A stretch of DNA of 10,213 bases from Candidatus Hydrogenedentota bacterium (lineage in GTDB: Bacteria > Hydrogenedentota > Hydrogenedentia > Hydrogenedentiales > CAITNO01): the NCBI GenBank assembly GCA_903922535.1, contig CAIXUF010001180.1:1-10213 (forward strand), written 5' to 3'. The notes beneath the pieces were generated by a model, which ran no database searches, was not told the DNA's origin, and was given only the letters and a program-made list of their open reading frames with translations. The first letter of the stretch is position 1. Each line of letters starts with the position of its first letter. Of the stretch, positions 1 to 6,141 are shown piece after piece. A program made the translations under genes and the position numbers.

Positions 1-865
1 CCGACATCTTCTCGAATTCCTCGCGCATCGTCGGCCAGGAATGGTCCGCCCCCTTCTTGACAATCAACTCAGCTGAATCCCCCGCATCTTGCAGCGCCTT
101 GACCAGCTTAACCGACTGCTGCACGGGGATAACCGTGTCGGCGTCGCCATGGATGAACAGGAATGGCGGCAGGCCGGCTTTCACCTGATAGAAGGGAGAG
201 ATGGCCTTCGCGGCCGCCTCCTTCTCCCCTTCCGTTTTCCCCGTTGCGCCGTCCCTGAATGCCAGCCGCCAATCCATCAAATCCAATCCGTATTTCTTCC
301 CGTTCCAATCGAGGAAATCCGTCGCGGGACAGAAGACACCGATTGATTTGACGCCCGTGCCCTGTTTGTCCAGCGGCTCCTCGGCATTGGGGTTGGGTGG
401 GTCCACACACATGCCCGCAAGCAGCGCCAGATGCCCGCCCGCGGAGGCGCCCGTCAGCCCGAGACGGTCTGGGTCCACGCCGTATTCGGACGCGTGGCCC
501 TTGATGTACCGAATCCCCATCTTTACGTGCGACAGCATCTGCAGGGCCGTGAATCCCGAGAGGCACCCGGGACGCACCGCGAACACCGTGTAGCCGTGTC
601 CGCAGGGCACGTCAATAATGCCGATCCGCTGGTGGGCTTCCATCATCCCCCGATCAGATTTCCATGCCCCGCTCGCGACACAGATCAGCCCAAGACCATG
701 TCCGGGTCCGTCGGACCGCGTCGGGGCGAACACATCCATCAGCAGCCCGACACCGTCCGTCTCGCCGCAGAGGATGTTTTGCGTCTGCTTGTAGGGCTGA
801 TCATTTTCGGCGGCGGCCGAAATGCACAGTGCCAGAAACAAGACCGAAGAGACAGCGATTCGCAT
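1..865 (-). CDS. Secreted alpha/beta hydrolase (BD-FAE / prolyl-oligopeptidase-like esterase), 3' end cut by window edge
   Basis: Translation from the ATG at 865 stays open to the left edge, giving 288 residues with the stop outside the window. Residues 1-19 (MRIAVSSVLFLALCISAAA) form a short signal peptide, so the enzyme is exported. The fold is seen from a VASGAW stretch at 63-68, where the family has its oxyanion HGG-like loop, the nucleophile elbow GASAGG at 139-144 (Ser141), HGDADTVIP at 239-247 (catalytic Asp probably 243) and GADHSW at 272-277 (His275). The triad is therefore complete. Relatives are carboxylesterases that remove acetyl or feruloyl groups from plant polysaccharides, and related peptidase-like hydrolases; the real substrate cannot be read from sequence. 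An AAGGA at 881-877 lies 11 bases before the ATG. The gene starts 41 bases after the ADPRH-like gene stops, with no terminator between, so they are probably co-transcribed. Only a few C-terminal residues should be missing. Confidence 0.9.
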   Translation of the reverse strand, partial: MRIAVSSVLFLALCISAAAENDQPYKQTQNILCGETDGVGLLMDVFAPTRSDGPGHGLGLICVASGAWKSDRGMMEAHQRIGIIDVPCGHGYTVFAVRPGCLSGFTALQMLSHVKMGIRYIKGHASEYGVDPDRLGLTGASAGGHLALLAGMCVDPPNPNAEEPLDKQGTGVKSIGVFCPATDFLDWNGKKYGLDLMDWRLAFRDGATGKTEGEKEAAAKAISPFYQVKAGLPPFLFIHGDADTVIPVQQSVKLVKALQDAGDSAELIVKKGADHSWPTMREEFEKMS

Positions 866-906
866 GATAACAGGCGTCCTTCTCTGTTTTTCCGGAAGCG
901 CGGGAC

Positions 907-2442
907 TCAGATGGACGCGGCGAACTTCATCCCGTCACCGTGGTGCTGGGCCACCTTCCGGCCCATCGCGCATATGCGTTTTGACAGGTCTGCGATGGAC
1001 CAGTCTTCCGAGTCCTGGACGAAACAGCGGAACACATCGCCGATGGGCTCAATCCACTTGGCAGGAATCGCGTTGGCGCCGATAATGCAGCCCACGAGCG
1101 CGCCCACGCTGGCCGTGTCGCAGTCGGTGTCGCTGCCGCAGCATGCCGCCATGGTGATGGTCTTTTCGAAGTCGCCGCCGCCGTAAAGCAGCACCAGCGT
1201 CACAATGCCCGTGTCCGCATAGACGGGATTGCAGGCGTTCGGGTACTTCTTGACCACCTCGTTGCGGACTTCACTCCATTCCTTGCCCGCATCATGCATT
1301 TGGATCACCCAGCGCACCGTCTCGGCGTACTTCGAATCGGCGGGAATTTGCTTCAGCGCGGTCTCGATGATCTTGCGCACGTCCTTTTCTTCAAAGGCCG
1401 CGCTAATCATCGCCGCGATGAACTGCTCGCCGTAGACCCCGTTGTCGCAGTGGGCCACCACGCCGTCGCGCCGCGCGTATTCAGCCGCCAGTTTGGGGTT
1501 GCCGGGACAAATGAGTCCCCAAATCTCCCCCTTCATCTGACCGCCAATGGCCTCGCCGATGGGATGACGGCCCGACTCAGGCGGCTTGATGCCGGACCGC
1601 ATGCGTTCGAGGGCCAGGCCCTCGGCCAGGTTCTTGTCGATGGCCGGCAGATGATCGCACCATTCCCTGCCCAGTTGCCTGCTGGAAAGGTCCGGACCGT
1701 ATTTCTCCAGTGTGTACAGCCCCACGATTTGGTACGACGTGTCGTCGTCCGGGCCGAAGCCCTTGCGCGGTTCACGCGACAGCCAGTCAAAGGCAAGGCC
1801 CAGATGGTTGTCGTTCGCGGTCCAGCGGGCTTCGATGGTAATGACCAGGGTGTCGTCCTGCTTCAGTGCCAGGTTTTTGGCCTCGGCCTGACGCAGCCGC
1901 AGCCACGCCCGGTCGGCAGGGCAGGTGTACTGCGCGCTGCCGTCCTGCTGCCAGGCCACCGCGCCCGACGCCATCCATCGTTCCCCATCGCAGGGGATGT
2001 CTGCTTTGGGCTGGACGATGTGGAGGTTGCGCACCGCGAGACCCACCGGATAGGTGGTGAATTCGGGACTCAACCCGATGATGGGCGCAGCATAGGCCTT
2101 CGCCGTGTCGTGGGCGGGAACGGTCACGTGGAATTCCAGCGCATGCCATTCGCCATCCTTGGGCACTTCCAAGGACTGGACCTGTCCCGACCAGCCGACT
2201 TGGCCATCCGTGAAATAGCCCAGATAGCCCGTGATTTGGGGATAGGTGCTCTCGATGCGCGTGTAAGTCCAGCCCTCGATGGGCATACCCAGGGCCCCGC
2301 CGATGCATTTGCCCAGCCACGCGCCGCGCACCTTGTCGAAATAGACCTCATCGGAAAGCGGTACGACGGCATGGGCAACGCCAGCCATGACCACCGACAC
2401 CAGGACTATAAAAGTCGCTTTATTGAATTTAAAACAAGCCAT
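907..2442 (-). CDS. Secreted ADP-ribosylglycohydrolase-family protein with large internal insertion
   Basis: This is a 511-residue protein of the ADP-ribosylglycohydrolase (ADPRH/DraG) fold, an all-helical di-magnesium hydrolase family that cleaves ADP-ribose-protein or related N/O-glycosidic bonds. Residues 1-25 (MACFKFNKATFIVLVSVVMAGVAHA) are a signal peptide, so it acts outside the cytoplasm, unlike classical DraG. Family marks are GAWLGKCIGGALGMPIEGW at 40-58 (normally GDALG, here GGALG), the metal motif GPDDDT at 230-235, and CGSDTDCDTASVGALVG at 435-451, the counterpart of GGDTDT. About 150 residues between the first two motifs (roughly 80-220) are rich in alternating beta-type sequence and look like an inserted sandwich domain. 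Many such large ADPRH-fold proteins of environmental bacteria have no assigned substrate. ADP-ribose is scarce outside cells, so a glycoside or nucleoside substrate is possible, but that is inference. The start at 2442 is chosen over the in-frame ATG at 2463 because AAGGAG sits 7 bases before it. Confidence 0.88.
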   Translation of the reverse strand: MACFKFNKATFIVLVSVVMAGVAHAVVPLSDEVYFDKVRGAWLGKCIGGALGMPIEGWTYTRIESTYPQITGYLGYFTDGQVGWSGQVQSLEVPKDGEWHALEFHVTVPAHDTAKAYAAPIIGLSPEFTTYPVGLAVRNLHIVQPKADIPCDGERWMASGAVAWQQDGSAQYTCPADRAWLRLRQAEAKNLALKQDDTLVITIEARWTANDNHLGLAFDWLSREPRKGFGPDDDTSYQIVGLYTLEKYGPDLSSRQLGREWCDHLPAIDKNLAEGLALERMRSGIKPPESGRHPIGEAIGGQMKGEIWGLICPGNPKLAAEYARRDGVVAHCDNGVYGEQFIAAMISAAFEEKDVRKIIETALKQIPADSKYAETVRWVIQMHDAGKEWSEVRNEVVKKYPNACNPVYADTGIVTLVLLYGGGDFEKTITMAACCGSDTDCDTASVGALVGCIIGANAIPAKWIEPIGDVFRCFVQDSEDWSIADLSKRICAMGRKVAQHHGDGMKFAASI

Positions 2443-2449
2443 TGTGTCA

Positions 2450-2455
2450 CTCCTT
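2450..2455 (-). promoter_or_regulatory. Strong Shine-Dalgarno of the ADPRH-like gene
   Basis: AAGGAG on the minus strand, 7 bases before the ATG at 2442. It fixes the start seven codons inside the longest open frame and leaves the hydrophobic signal peptide at the extreme N-terminus. Confidence 0.8.
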
Positions 2456-2487
2456 ACACCCATGCAAACACCGGTAAAATGCTGCGT

Positions 2488-2766
2488 TTACTCAAATCCA
2501 ATCGAAAACATCCGGTCCAGATCGTAGTTGCTGTAGGCGCGGAAGCCAATGAGCGTTGTGGTCTTCTCGATGCCCTCCAGCTTGCGCAGATGGCTGGTGA
2601 CAAGATCGGAGAGCTGTTCGTTCTCCTTGACGCGCACGATGATGGCGAGGTCCCACTCCCCCGCTATCGAGTACACCTCGGCCACACCCGGAAGTTCCAG
2701 AAGGGCTTGGGCCGTCTCGTTGATCGAAGCGCGTTTCACGTTTGCCAGAATAATCGCCGTGACCAT
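2488..2766 (-). CDS. Stand-alone Lrp/AsnC ligand-binding (RAM) domain protein
   Basis: This 92-residue protein matches the C-terminal effector-binding, oligomerising domain of Lrp/AsnC regulators. It opens with a beta strand (MVTAIILANV), followed by a helix ending in the turn ALLELPGVAEVYSIAGEWDL (21-40). Then come the strand AIIVRV, the helix NEQLSDLVTSHLRKLEGIEK, and a final strand TTTLIGFRAY. The GVxEVYxxxGxxD core is typical. There is no helix-turn-helix, so it cannot bind DNA as Lrp does; such stand-alone RAM proteins are thought to sense small molecules or oligomerise with other proteins. The start at 2766 is chosen because GGAG lies 7 bases before it; an in-frame ATG two codons earlier would leave only one base of spacing. 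It is the first gene of a probable three-gene unit, 45 bases before the ADPRH-like gene. No signal peptide: cytoplasmic. The family call is secure; the role is unknown. Confidence 0.88.
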   Translation of the reverse strand: MVTAIILANVKRASINETAQALLELPGVAEVYSIAGEWDLAIIVRVKENEQLSDLVTSHLRKLEGIEKTTTLIGFRAYSNYDLDRMFSIGFE

Positions 2767-2773
2767 GTTCATT

Positions 2774-2777
2774 CTCC
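2774..2777 (-). promoter_or_regulatory. Shine-Dalgarno of the RAM-domain gene
   Basis: GGAG on the minus strand, 7 bases before the ATG at 2766. It decides the start against the earlier in-frame ATGs at 2772 and 2820. Confidence 0.65.
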
Positions 2778-2822
2778 GTGGTGTTTGGGGGGGTGCCACA
2801 CCGGGCGTTTCTGTGTCCATTG

Positions 2823-2848
2823 TTGAATGCGGTTGGCGTGCAATTCAA
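2823..2848. repeat. Inverted repeat TTGAAT-N14-ATTCAA upstream of the RAM gene
   Basis: Perfect 6-base half-sites at 2823-2828 and 2843-2848 with centres 20 bases apart, about two helical turns. It lies 57-82 bases before the RAM-domain start, where a regulator site or promoter would be expected. It may be an operator, but half-sites this short can arise by chance. Confidence 0.25.
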
Positions 2849-2863
2849 GGGAAGCCGGACATA

Positions 2864-2913
2864 GTCGTCGGCGGTCGCCTGACCGCGGAACAGGTCGGAT
2901 GTAGTTCGACGAC
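2864..2913. repeat. Nested inverted repeats (cruciform-like)
   Basis: An outer perfect 7-base arm pair, GTCGTCG (2864-2870) and CGACGAC (2907-2913), encloses a perfect hairpin GCGGTC-GCCT-GACCGC (2871-2886) and about 20 single-stranded bases. An alternative pairing GGTCG (2893-2897) with CGACC (2910-2914) competes with the outer arm. It lies 3' of the DUF6259 gene and 5' of the RAM gene. Confidence 0.5.
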
Positions 2914-2914
2914 C

Positions 2915-2932
2915 GTGTGCCTTCGGGCACAC
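2915..2932. repeat. Perfect hairpin GTGTGCC-TTCG-GGCACAC
   Basis: A 7-bp perfect stem with a UUCG tetraloop closed by C-G when read on the plus strand, one of the most stable RNA tetraloops; on the minus strand the loop is CGAA. No T-run follows on either strand, so it is not a canonical intrinsic terminator. It may stabilise the 3' end of the DUF6259 transcript or belong to a REP-like element. Confidence 0.6.
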
Positions 2933-2940
2933 ACCCCAGA

Positions 2941-2953
2941 ATGGGTTACCCAT
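2941..2953. repeat. 13-base palindrome ATGGGT-T-ACCCAT
   Basis: A perfect palindrome with one central base, 8 bases from the UUCG hairpin and 22 bases past the DUF6259 stop codon. The single-base centre favours a protein-binding site or element boundary over an RNA hairpin. It is the outermost of the inverted repeats in this gap. Confidence 0.4.
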
Positions 2954-2975
2954 GTGCCCGGTGGACAAAAGGGCC

Positions 2976-5186
2976 TTAGCTTTGATTTGTCTCCGGTCCG
3001 AACTCCCAAGCGCAAACACTGCGGGCGGGGATGCTCAGGCTTGGCGTTGTGTCTTTCTCGATGGTGAAAGTCTCAGGCGGGACGGTTTTGTCGTGAAGGA
3101 CGGTGATTTTGGTAGTTTTCGTGCCGAGGCCGTAGTTGTCCCGCTTCAGGTCCAGGGACGCTGTGACTGGGGCGTCGGACACGTTGGCGAAGATGAGGAC
3201 GGTTTTGTGTTCGCCGGGAATGGCCCACGCGCCGGTGAGCACGGCGCTGGTGGTAACCCAGTCTTCTCCGCCCCATTGCCAGTCGGCCTTGACGGTGGGG
3301 ATGTCACCGTTGAGTTTGGGCGGGCGCAGCATCTCTCCTTCGTAGAAGTAACGGCGCAACAGCCAGCGGAGTTGAACGGCCTGACGGAAGAAGGGGCCGT
3401 TTTCGGGCGTCATCGCCATGCCTGGGTCGCACCAGCCGATCTGCTCACCAAAGGTCAACTGCTGTCCGGCGCGCATGCGCAAGGCGAGGTCGCCGGTCGT
3501 TCCGCCGCCGTAACTGCGGCCAAACATCTGAATCGCGCCGCCGTAAACGGCCGGAAACGCGGGCACTTGACCGTTGTCCTGCCAATGCCAGGTAAGATAG
3601 CCGTCGAACTTGTTGATGAAGGGTTCGCCGTTGCATTCGGTGGTGATCATGCGGTCCTTGGCCATGTCCTGCCGGAGGCTGTCCAGCAGCGCCCAATGGC
3701 CGGCGTTCCACCAGGAGCCGCCGCCGAGGGGATGTCCGTGGGTTTTGTCCATGCACAATACCGGCGTGGCGGCGGCGATCTGGTCGATGTAGACGCCCTT
3801 TACCCCGCATTCATTTTGCAGGCGCAGCACGATGTCCTTTACCGTCTTCTGCCAGAGGGGCGTTGTGGGGCACATGACGGCGAGGGTCACCTTGCTGCCG
3901 TCGCTTTCCTTGCTGCCGTAGGATTCCGTGTGGGGCTTGCCGCCCTCGTCTTTCGTGGCGGCAGGCAGCGCGAGCCTGGTGAACTCAAAATCCTCGGCGC
4001 CCTTGTCTCGCGTGTCCCAGAGCCGTCCGTTGATGTAGGGCATCACGAAGACGTTCGCGTCCTGCAACTCTTTGACGGCCTCGGTGAACCCCTCTTTGGT
4101 CGGGAAGTAGTGGGGGTAGTCGTTGTCGAAGGGGATCTGGTGCCAGCAGTACCAATGGAAACCGACGGGCACGTCCATGTACTTGGCGAACTCTTTCACC
4201 TTGGGCACCACGTCCTTCGGATCACCGGCCGTCTGGGCCCATGCGCAGAGTTCGCGCATCCAGAGCGGCGTGTCGGCCCGGCCTTCCGCGCCCAGTTGGG
4301 GCCACCATTTTGCCTCTGACTTTACCCAGGCCCGGTATATCTGTGCAGCGTCGAACCAGTCGCCCTTGAAGAGCCGCCATACCGCCTTGCCGGGCAGGGC
4401 GAAGTTGTTGGACGGCACGCTCTGGTCGGGCACATGATGCTCAAAGGAAAGCCGCACATCGCGTTGGGCGGCCCGGGTCTGTAAGACGATTTCCTTGGTG
4501 GAGCCCATGGGGTCGTGCATGCCAAAGTAGAGGCCGGTGGCGGGCTGGTCATTGCGTTCGGCGGAGAAGGCCGCCATGAACTGCATGTTCGCCCATCCGC
4601 CGCCATAGCGTGTACTTTCTTCGATGTTCCTTGCCCACAGATCCTGCTTCATTTGGCCCGATCCGCCGGGATAGAGCACACCGCCTTCGGCGGCGGTGTC
4701 GCGCAGGGCGATTTGTGGAAAAGCGACGTCCCAGAGGCTCCAGTCGGCTCCCAATCCTTCGGTCTGAAGCGACCACTGCCAACTGCCGGCATTGTCGTCG
4801 GGCGCGGCCTTTGCGATCACGCGAAATCCCTTCAGTCCCTTCTCCGAAGGGTCCTCCCACGTCAACACTACTGCCCCGTAGGTCTGCCGCACCGACACAC
4901 TGCGCCAGCCTGCGTCCGCATCGAGGGTCAGTTTCTTGTCCTTCCCGCCGCGCAGCATCAATTGGAACAAAGGCATGGAGTCTTGCGCCAGCAACTCCTG
5001 TTTGTTCTCCACGTCTGAAAGACGCTGCACACGGATGCCGTTGTCCAATGTTTGCAGCGTCATTGACAGACTGCCGGCCTTGAAGCTCTGCTCTTTCGGC
5101 GGCGCCGGGTCCGCTGCCGCAGCGGCGCGTGTGGCGGCAAAGACGAAAATGAAACCGGCGCAAATCAGGCTTGACCGTTTACCCAT
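2976..5186 (-). CDS. Secreted DUF6259-type TIM-barrel glycoside hydrolase-like protein
   Basis: This 736-residue protein carries a signal peptide (MGKRSSLICAGFIFVFAATRAAAAA, cleaved near residue 25). Residues about 35-290 are a beta-rich sandwich (QTYGAVVLTWEDP, LYPGGSGQMKQDLW, GLYFGMHDPMGSTKE), as precedes the barrel in GH-D/GH101-like enzymes. The barrel runs from about 310 to 610: VGFHWYCWHQ (341-350), VFVMPYINGRLWD (379-391), GVKGVYIDQIAA (461-472), MITTECNGEPF (513-523) and FDGYLTWHW (527-535). A C-terminal sandwich (about 640-730) ends the protein. By analogy with retaining TIM-barrel glycosidases, Asp468 is the likely nucleophile and Glu517 or Glu521 a candidate acid/base; this is inference. 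Family members occur in glycan degraders and their substrates are mostly unknown. The start at 5186, not the longer frame from 5261, puts the signal peptide first and has a GAGG 8 bases upstream. It is 145 bases from the acyltransferase gene and may have its own promoter. Confidence 0.8.
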   Translation of the reverse strand: MGKRSSLICAGFIFVFAATRAAAAADPAPPKEQSFKAGSLSMTLQTLDNGIRVQRLSDVENKQELLAQDSMPLFQLMLRGGKDKKLTLDADAGWRSVSVRQTYGAVVLTWEDPSEKGLKGFRVIAKAAPDDNAGSWQWSLQTEGLGADWSLWDVAFPQIALRDTAAEGGVLYPGGSGQMKQDLWARNIEESTRYGGGWANMQFMAAFSAERNDQPATGLYFGMHDPMGSTKEIVLQTRAAQRDVRLSFEHHVPDQSVPSNNFALPGKAVWRLFKGDWFDAAQIYRAWVKSEAKWWPQLGAEGRADTPLWMRELCAWAQTAGDPKDVVPKVKEFAKYMDVPVGFHWYCWHQIPFDNDYPHYFPTKEGFTEAVKELQDANVFVMPYINGRLWDTRDKGAEDFEFTRLALPAATKDEGGKPHTESYGSKESDGSKVTLAVMCPTTPLWQKTVKDIVLRLQNECGVKGVYIDQIAAATPVLCMDKTHGHPLGGGSWWNAGHWALLDSLRQDMAKDRMITTECNGEPFINKFDGYLTWHWQDNGQVPAFPAVYGGAIQMFGRSYGGGTTGDLALRMRAGQQLTFGEQIGWCDPGMAMTPENGPFFRQAVQLRWLLRRYFYEGEMLRPPKLNGDIPTVKADWQWGGEDWVTTSAVLTGAWAIPGEHKTVLIFANVSDAPVTASLDLKRDNYGLGTKTTKITVLHDKTVPPETFTIEKDTTPSLSIPARSVCAWEFGPETNQS

Positions 5187-5224
5187 GACACAGCCCTCGT
5201 TTGTTGGTTCTTCGCTTGGGAATG

Positions 5225-5253
5225 AGCATACCGCGGGAGTGCGGTGGGCGCAA
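5225..5253 (-). promoter_or_regulatory. Candidate sigma-70-like promoter for the DUF6259 gene
   Basis: On the minus strand a weak -35 TTGCGC (5253-5248) is followed after 17 bases by -10 TATGCT (5230-5225). This would start the RNA about 30 bases before the ATG at 5186. It is the best pair I see in the 145-base gap, but matches consensus only in part. Confidence 0.25.
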
Positions 5254-5331
5254 CATTCCATGGGTCGCGCAGGGATTGGTGGAGACAGGGGTTTAGGGAG
5301 ACGGGACTTGTGGGAAGAATGGAGCGGGAGG

Positions 5332-5925
5332 TCATGTGTCTTTGAATCGGATCTCGCTTCTCAGCTCGGGGTGTTTTGTCGTGACCGTTGCGTAGAAGGC
5401 GCGGATTTTTGCCAGGTCGGCCTCGACGTCGTCCGAGGGCTGGAGGACGGGGCCAATGCCGCAAGTCTTGCGGCCATAATCCAGGCAGACCAGAACGATG
5501 GGAACATTGGCTTCGCGGGCGATGTGGTAGAAGCCGGATTTCCAGCAGTCCAACTTGCGCCGGGTGCCTTCCGGGGCCACGACGAAGATTAGGTGCGGCC
5601 TGTTCTTGAAGGCGTCGACGGCGGCGGCCACCATGTTGTGGTGGCGGGTGCGGTCCACCGGAATGCCGCCCACGGCCCGGAAGAACCAGCCGAAGGGAGC
5701 CCGAAACAGGCGATCCTTGCCCAAGAAACTGGTATGTATCCGAAACACCCAGGAAGCGAGCAGCCCGTAGAAGAAGTCCCAGTTCGACGTGTGCCACGCG
5801 ACAATGCAGACCCACTGCGGAAGTTCCGGAAGCTGACCTTCGGTCTTCCAGCCGAGGAGCGGGAACAGGATCCGTCCCGTCCAATGGGCAATGGGGTTCA
5901 CGCGGATTTCAGGAGGAATGTTCAT
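5332..5925 (-). CDS. PlsC-type lysophospholipid / glycerophosphate acyltransferase family protein
   Basis: This 197-residue protein belongs to the PlsC/LPLAT acyltransferase superfamily, which moves fatty acyl chains onto lysophospholipids or similar acceptors at the cytoplasmic membrane. The blocks are in order and near usual spacing: HTSNWD at 45-50 (the H-x4-D catalytic motif in its HTSNWDF variant), FGWFFRAVGGIPVDR at 78-92, APEGTRRK at 117-124 (EGTR acceptor-phosphate block), and VPIVLVCLDY at 141-150. It is shorter than classical PlsC (about 240 residues), as in the small LPLAT subgroup. No clear transmembrane helix is seen; the family can sit on the membrane by hydrophobic patches. No Shine-Dalgarno precedes the ATG at 5925, and a candidate promoter would begin transcription at or next to it, so the mRNA may be leaderless. 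It diverges from the sulfatase maturase gene. The acceptor lipid is not predictable. Confidence 0.9.
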   Translation of the reverse strand: MNIPPEIRVNPIAHWTGRILFPLLGWKTEGQLPELPQWVCIVAWHTSNWDFFYGLLASWVFRIHTSFLGKDRLFRAPFGWFFRAVGGIPVDRTRHHNMVAAAVDAFKNRPHLIFVVAPEGTRRKLDCWKSGFYHIAREANVPIVLVCLDYGRKTCGIGPVLQPSDDVEADLAKIRAFYATVTTKHPELRSEIRFKDT

Positions 5926-5931
5926 GGACAC

Positions 5932-5961
5932 ATGGTACCGGTTTGTTGCCCGACCAGTCAA
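5932..5961 (-). promoter_or_regulatory. Candidate promoter for the acyltransferase, possibly giving a leaderless mRNA
   Basis: On the minus strand TTGACT (5961-5956, five of six to the -35 consensus) and TACCAT (5937-5932, four of six to -10) are 18 bases apart. Transcription would start about 7 bases on, at the ATG at 5925. Upstream lies the most AT-rich stretch of the window (about 5960-6040), as an UP-like or promoter region would. The absence of a ribosome site before 5925 fits this reading. Confidence 0.35.
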
Positions 5962-6078
5962 TAATTTTACTCTATTCTTAATTTTATCAGATATGGCAAT
6001 GCGATATTTCTGTATTTGGTATACACTTGTATTCCTCTCGGAATTCCCGCGCCTTCCATTGATCCCCACGGTGCTCTC

Positions 6079-6106
6079 GGTGACGGCCGCCTGTCTTGTG
6101 TACAAT
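6079..6106 (+). promoter_or_regulatory. Candidate promoter for the sulfatase maturase gene
   Basis: A good -10 hexamer TACAAT at 6101-6106 has a weak -35 (GGTGAC, 6079-6084) 16 bases upstream, and would start RNA about 30 bases before the GTG at 6142. The AT-rich tract further upstream may hold other promoters for this gene, but I could not identify a better pair. Confidence 0.3.
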
Positions 6107-6130
6107 ACGGGTGTTCTTGAAAGACGCCTC

Positions 6131-6135
6131 AGAGG
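6131..6135 (+). promoter_or_regulatory. Shine-Dalgarno deciding the GTG start of the maturase
   Basis: AGAGG, 6 bases before the GTG at 6142. It supports that non-ATG start over the internal ATG at 6181, which has no comparable site and lies only eight codons before the first cluster cysteine. Confidence 0.6.
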
Positions 6136-6141
6136 ACTGCC

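Noticed and set aside
2443..2463. Upstream ATG giving a seven-residue longer ADPRH-like protein
   Set aside because: The AAGGAG site lies between the two ATGs, so translation from 2463 would lack it.
1294..2826. 510-codon open frame on the plus strand
   Set aside because: It is antisense to the ADPRH-like and RAM genes, both of which have clear family motifs; the frame has no coherent domain.
2915..2932. Intrinsic terminator for the DUF6259 gene
   Set aside because: The stem is perfect but not followed by a T-tract on either strand; it is kept only as a hairpin.
2952..4319. 455-codon open frame on the plus strand
   Set aside because: It lies opposite the DUF6259 gene and has no family pattern; the minus-strand protein has a signal peptide and ordered motifs.
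6038..6049. GGAATTCC palindrome in the divergent intergenic region
   Set aside because: Eight bases is short enough to occur by chance and it is not linked to a repeat or a promoter element.
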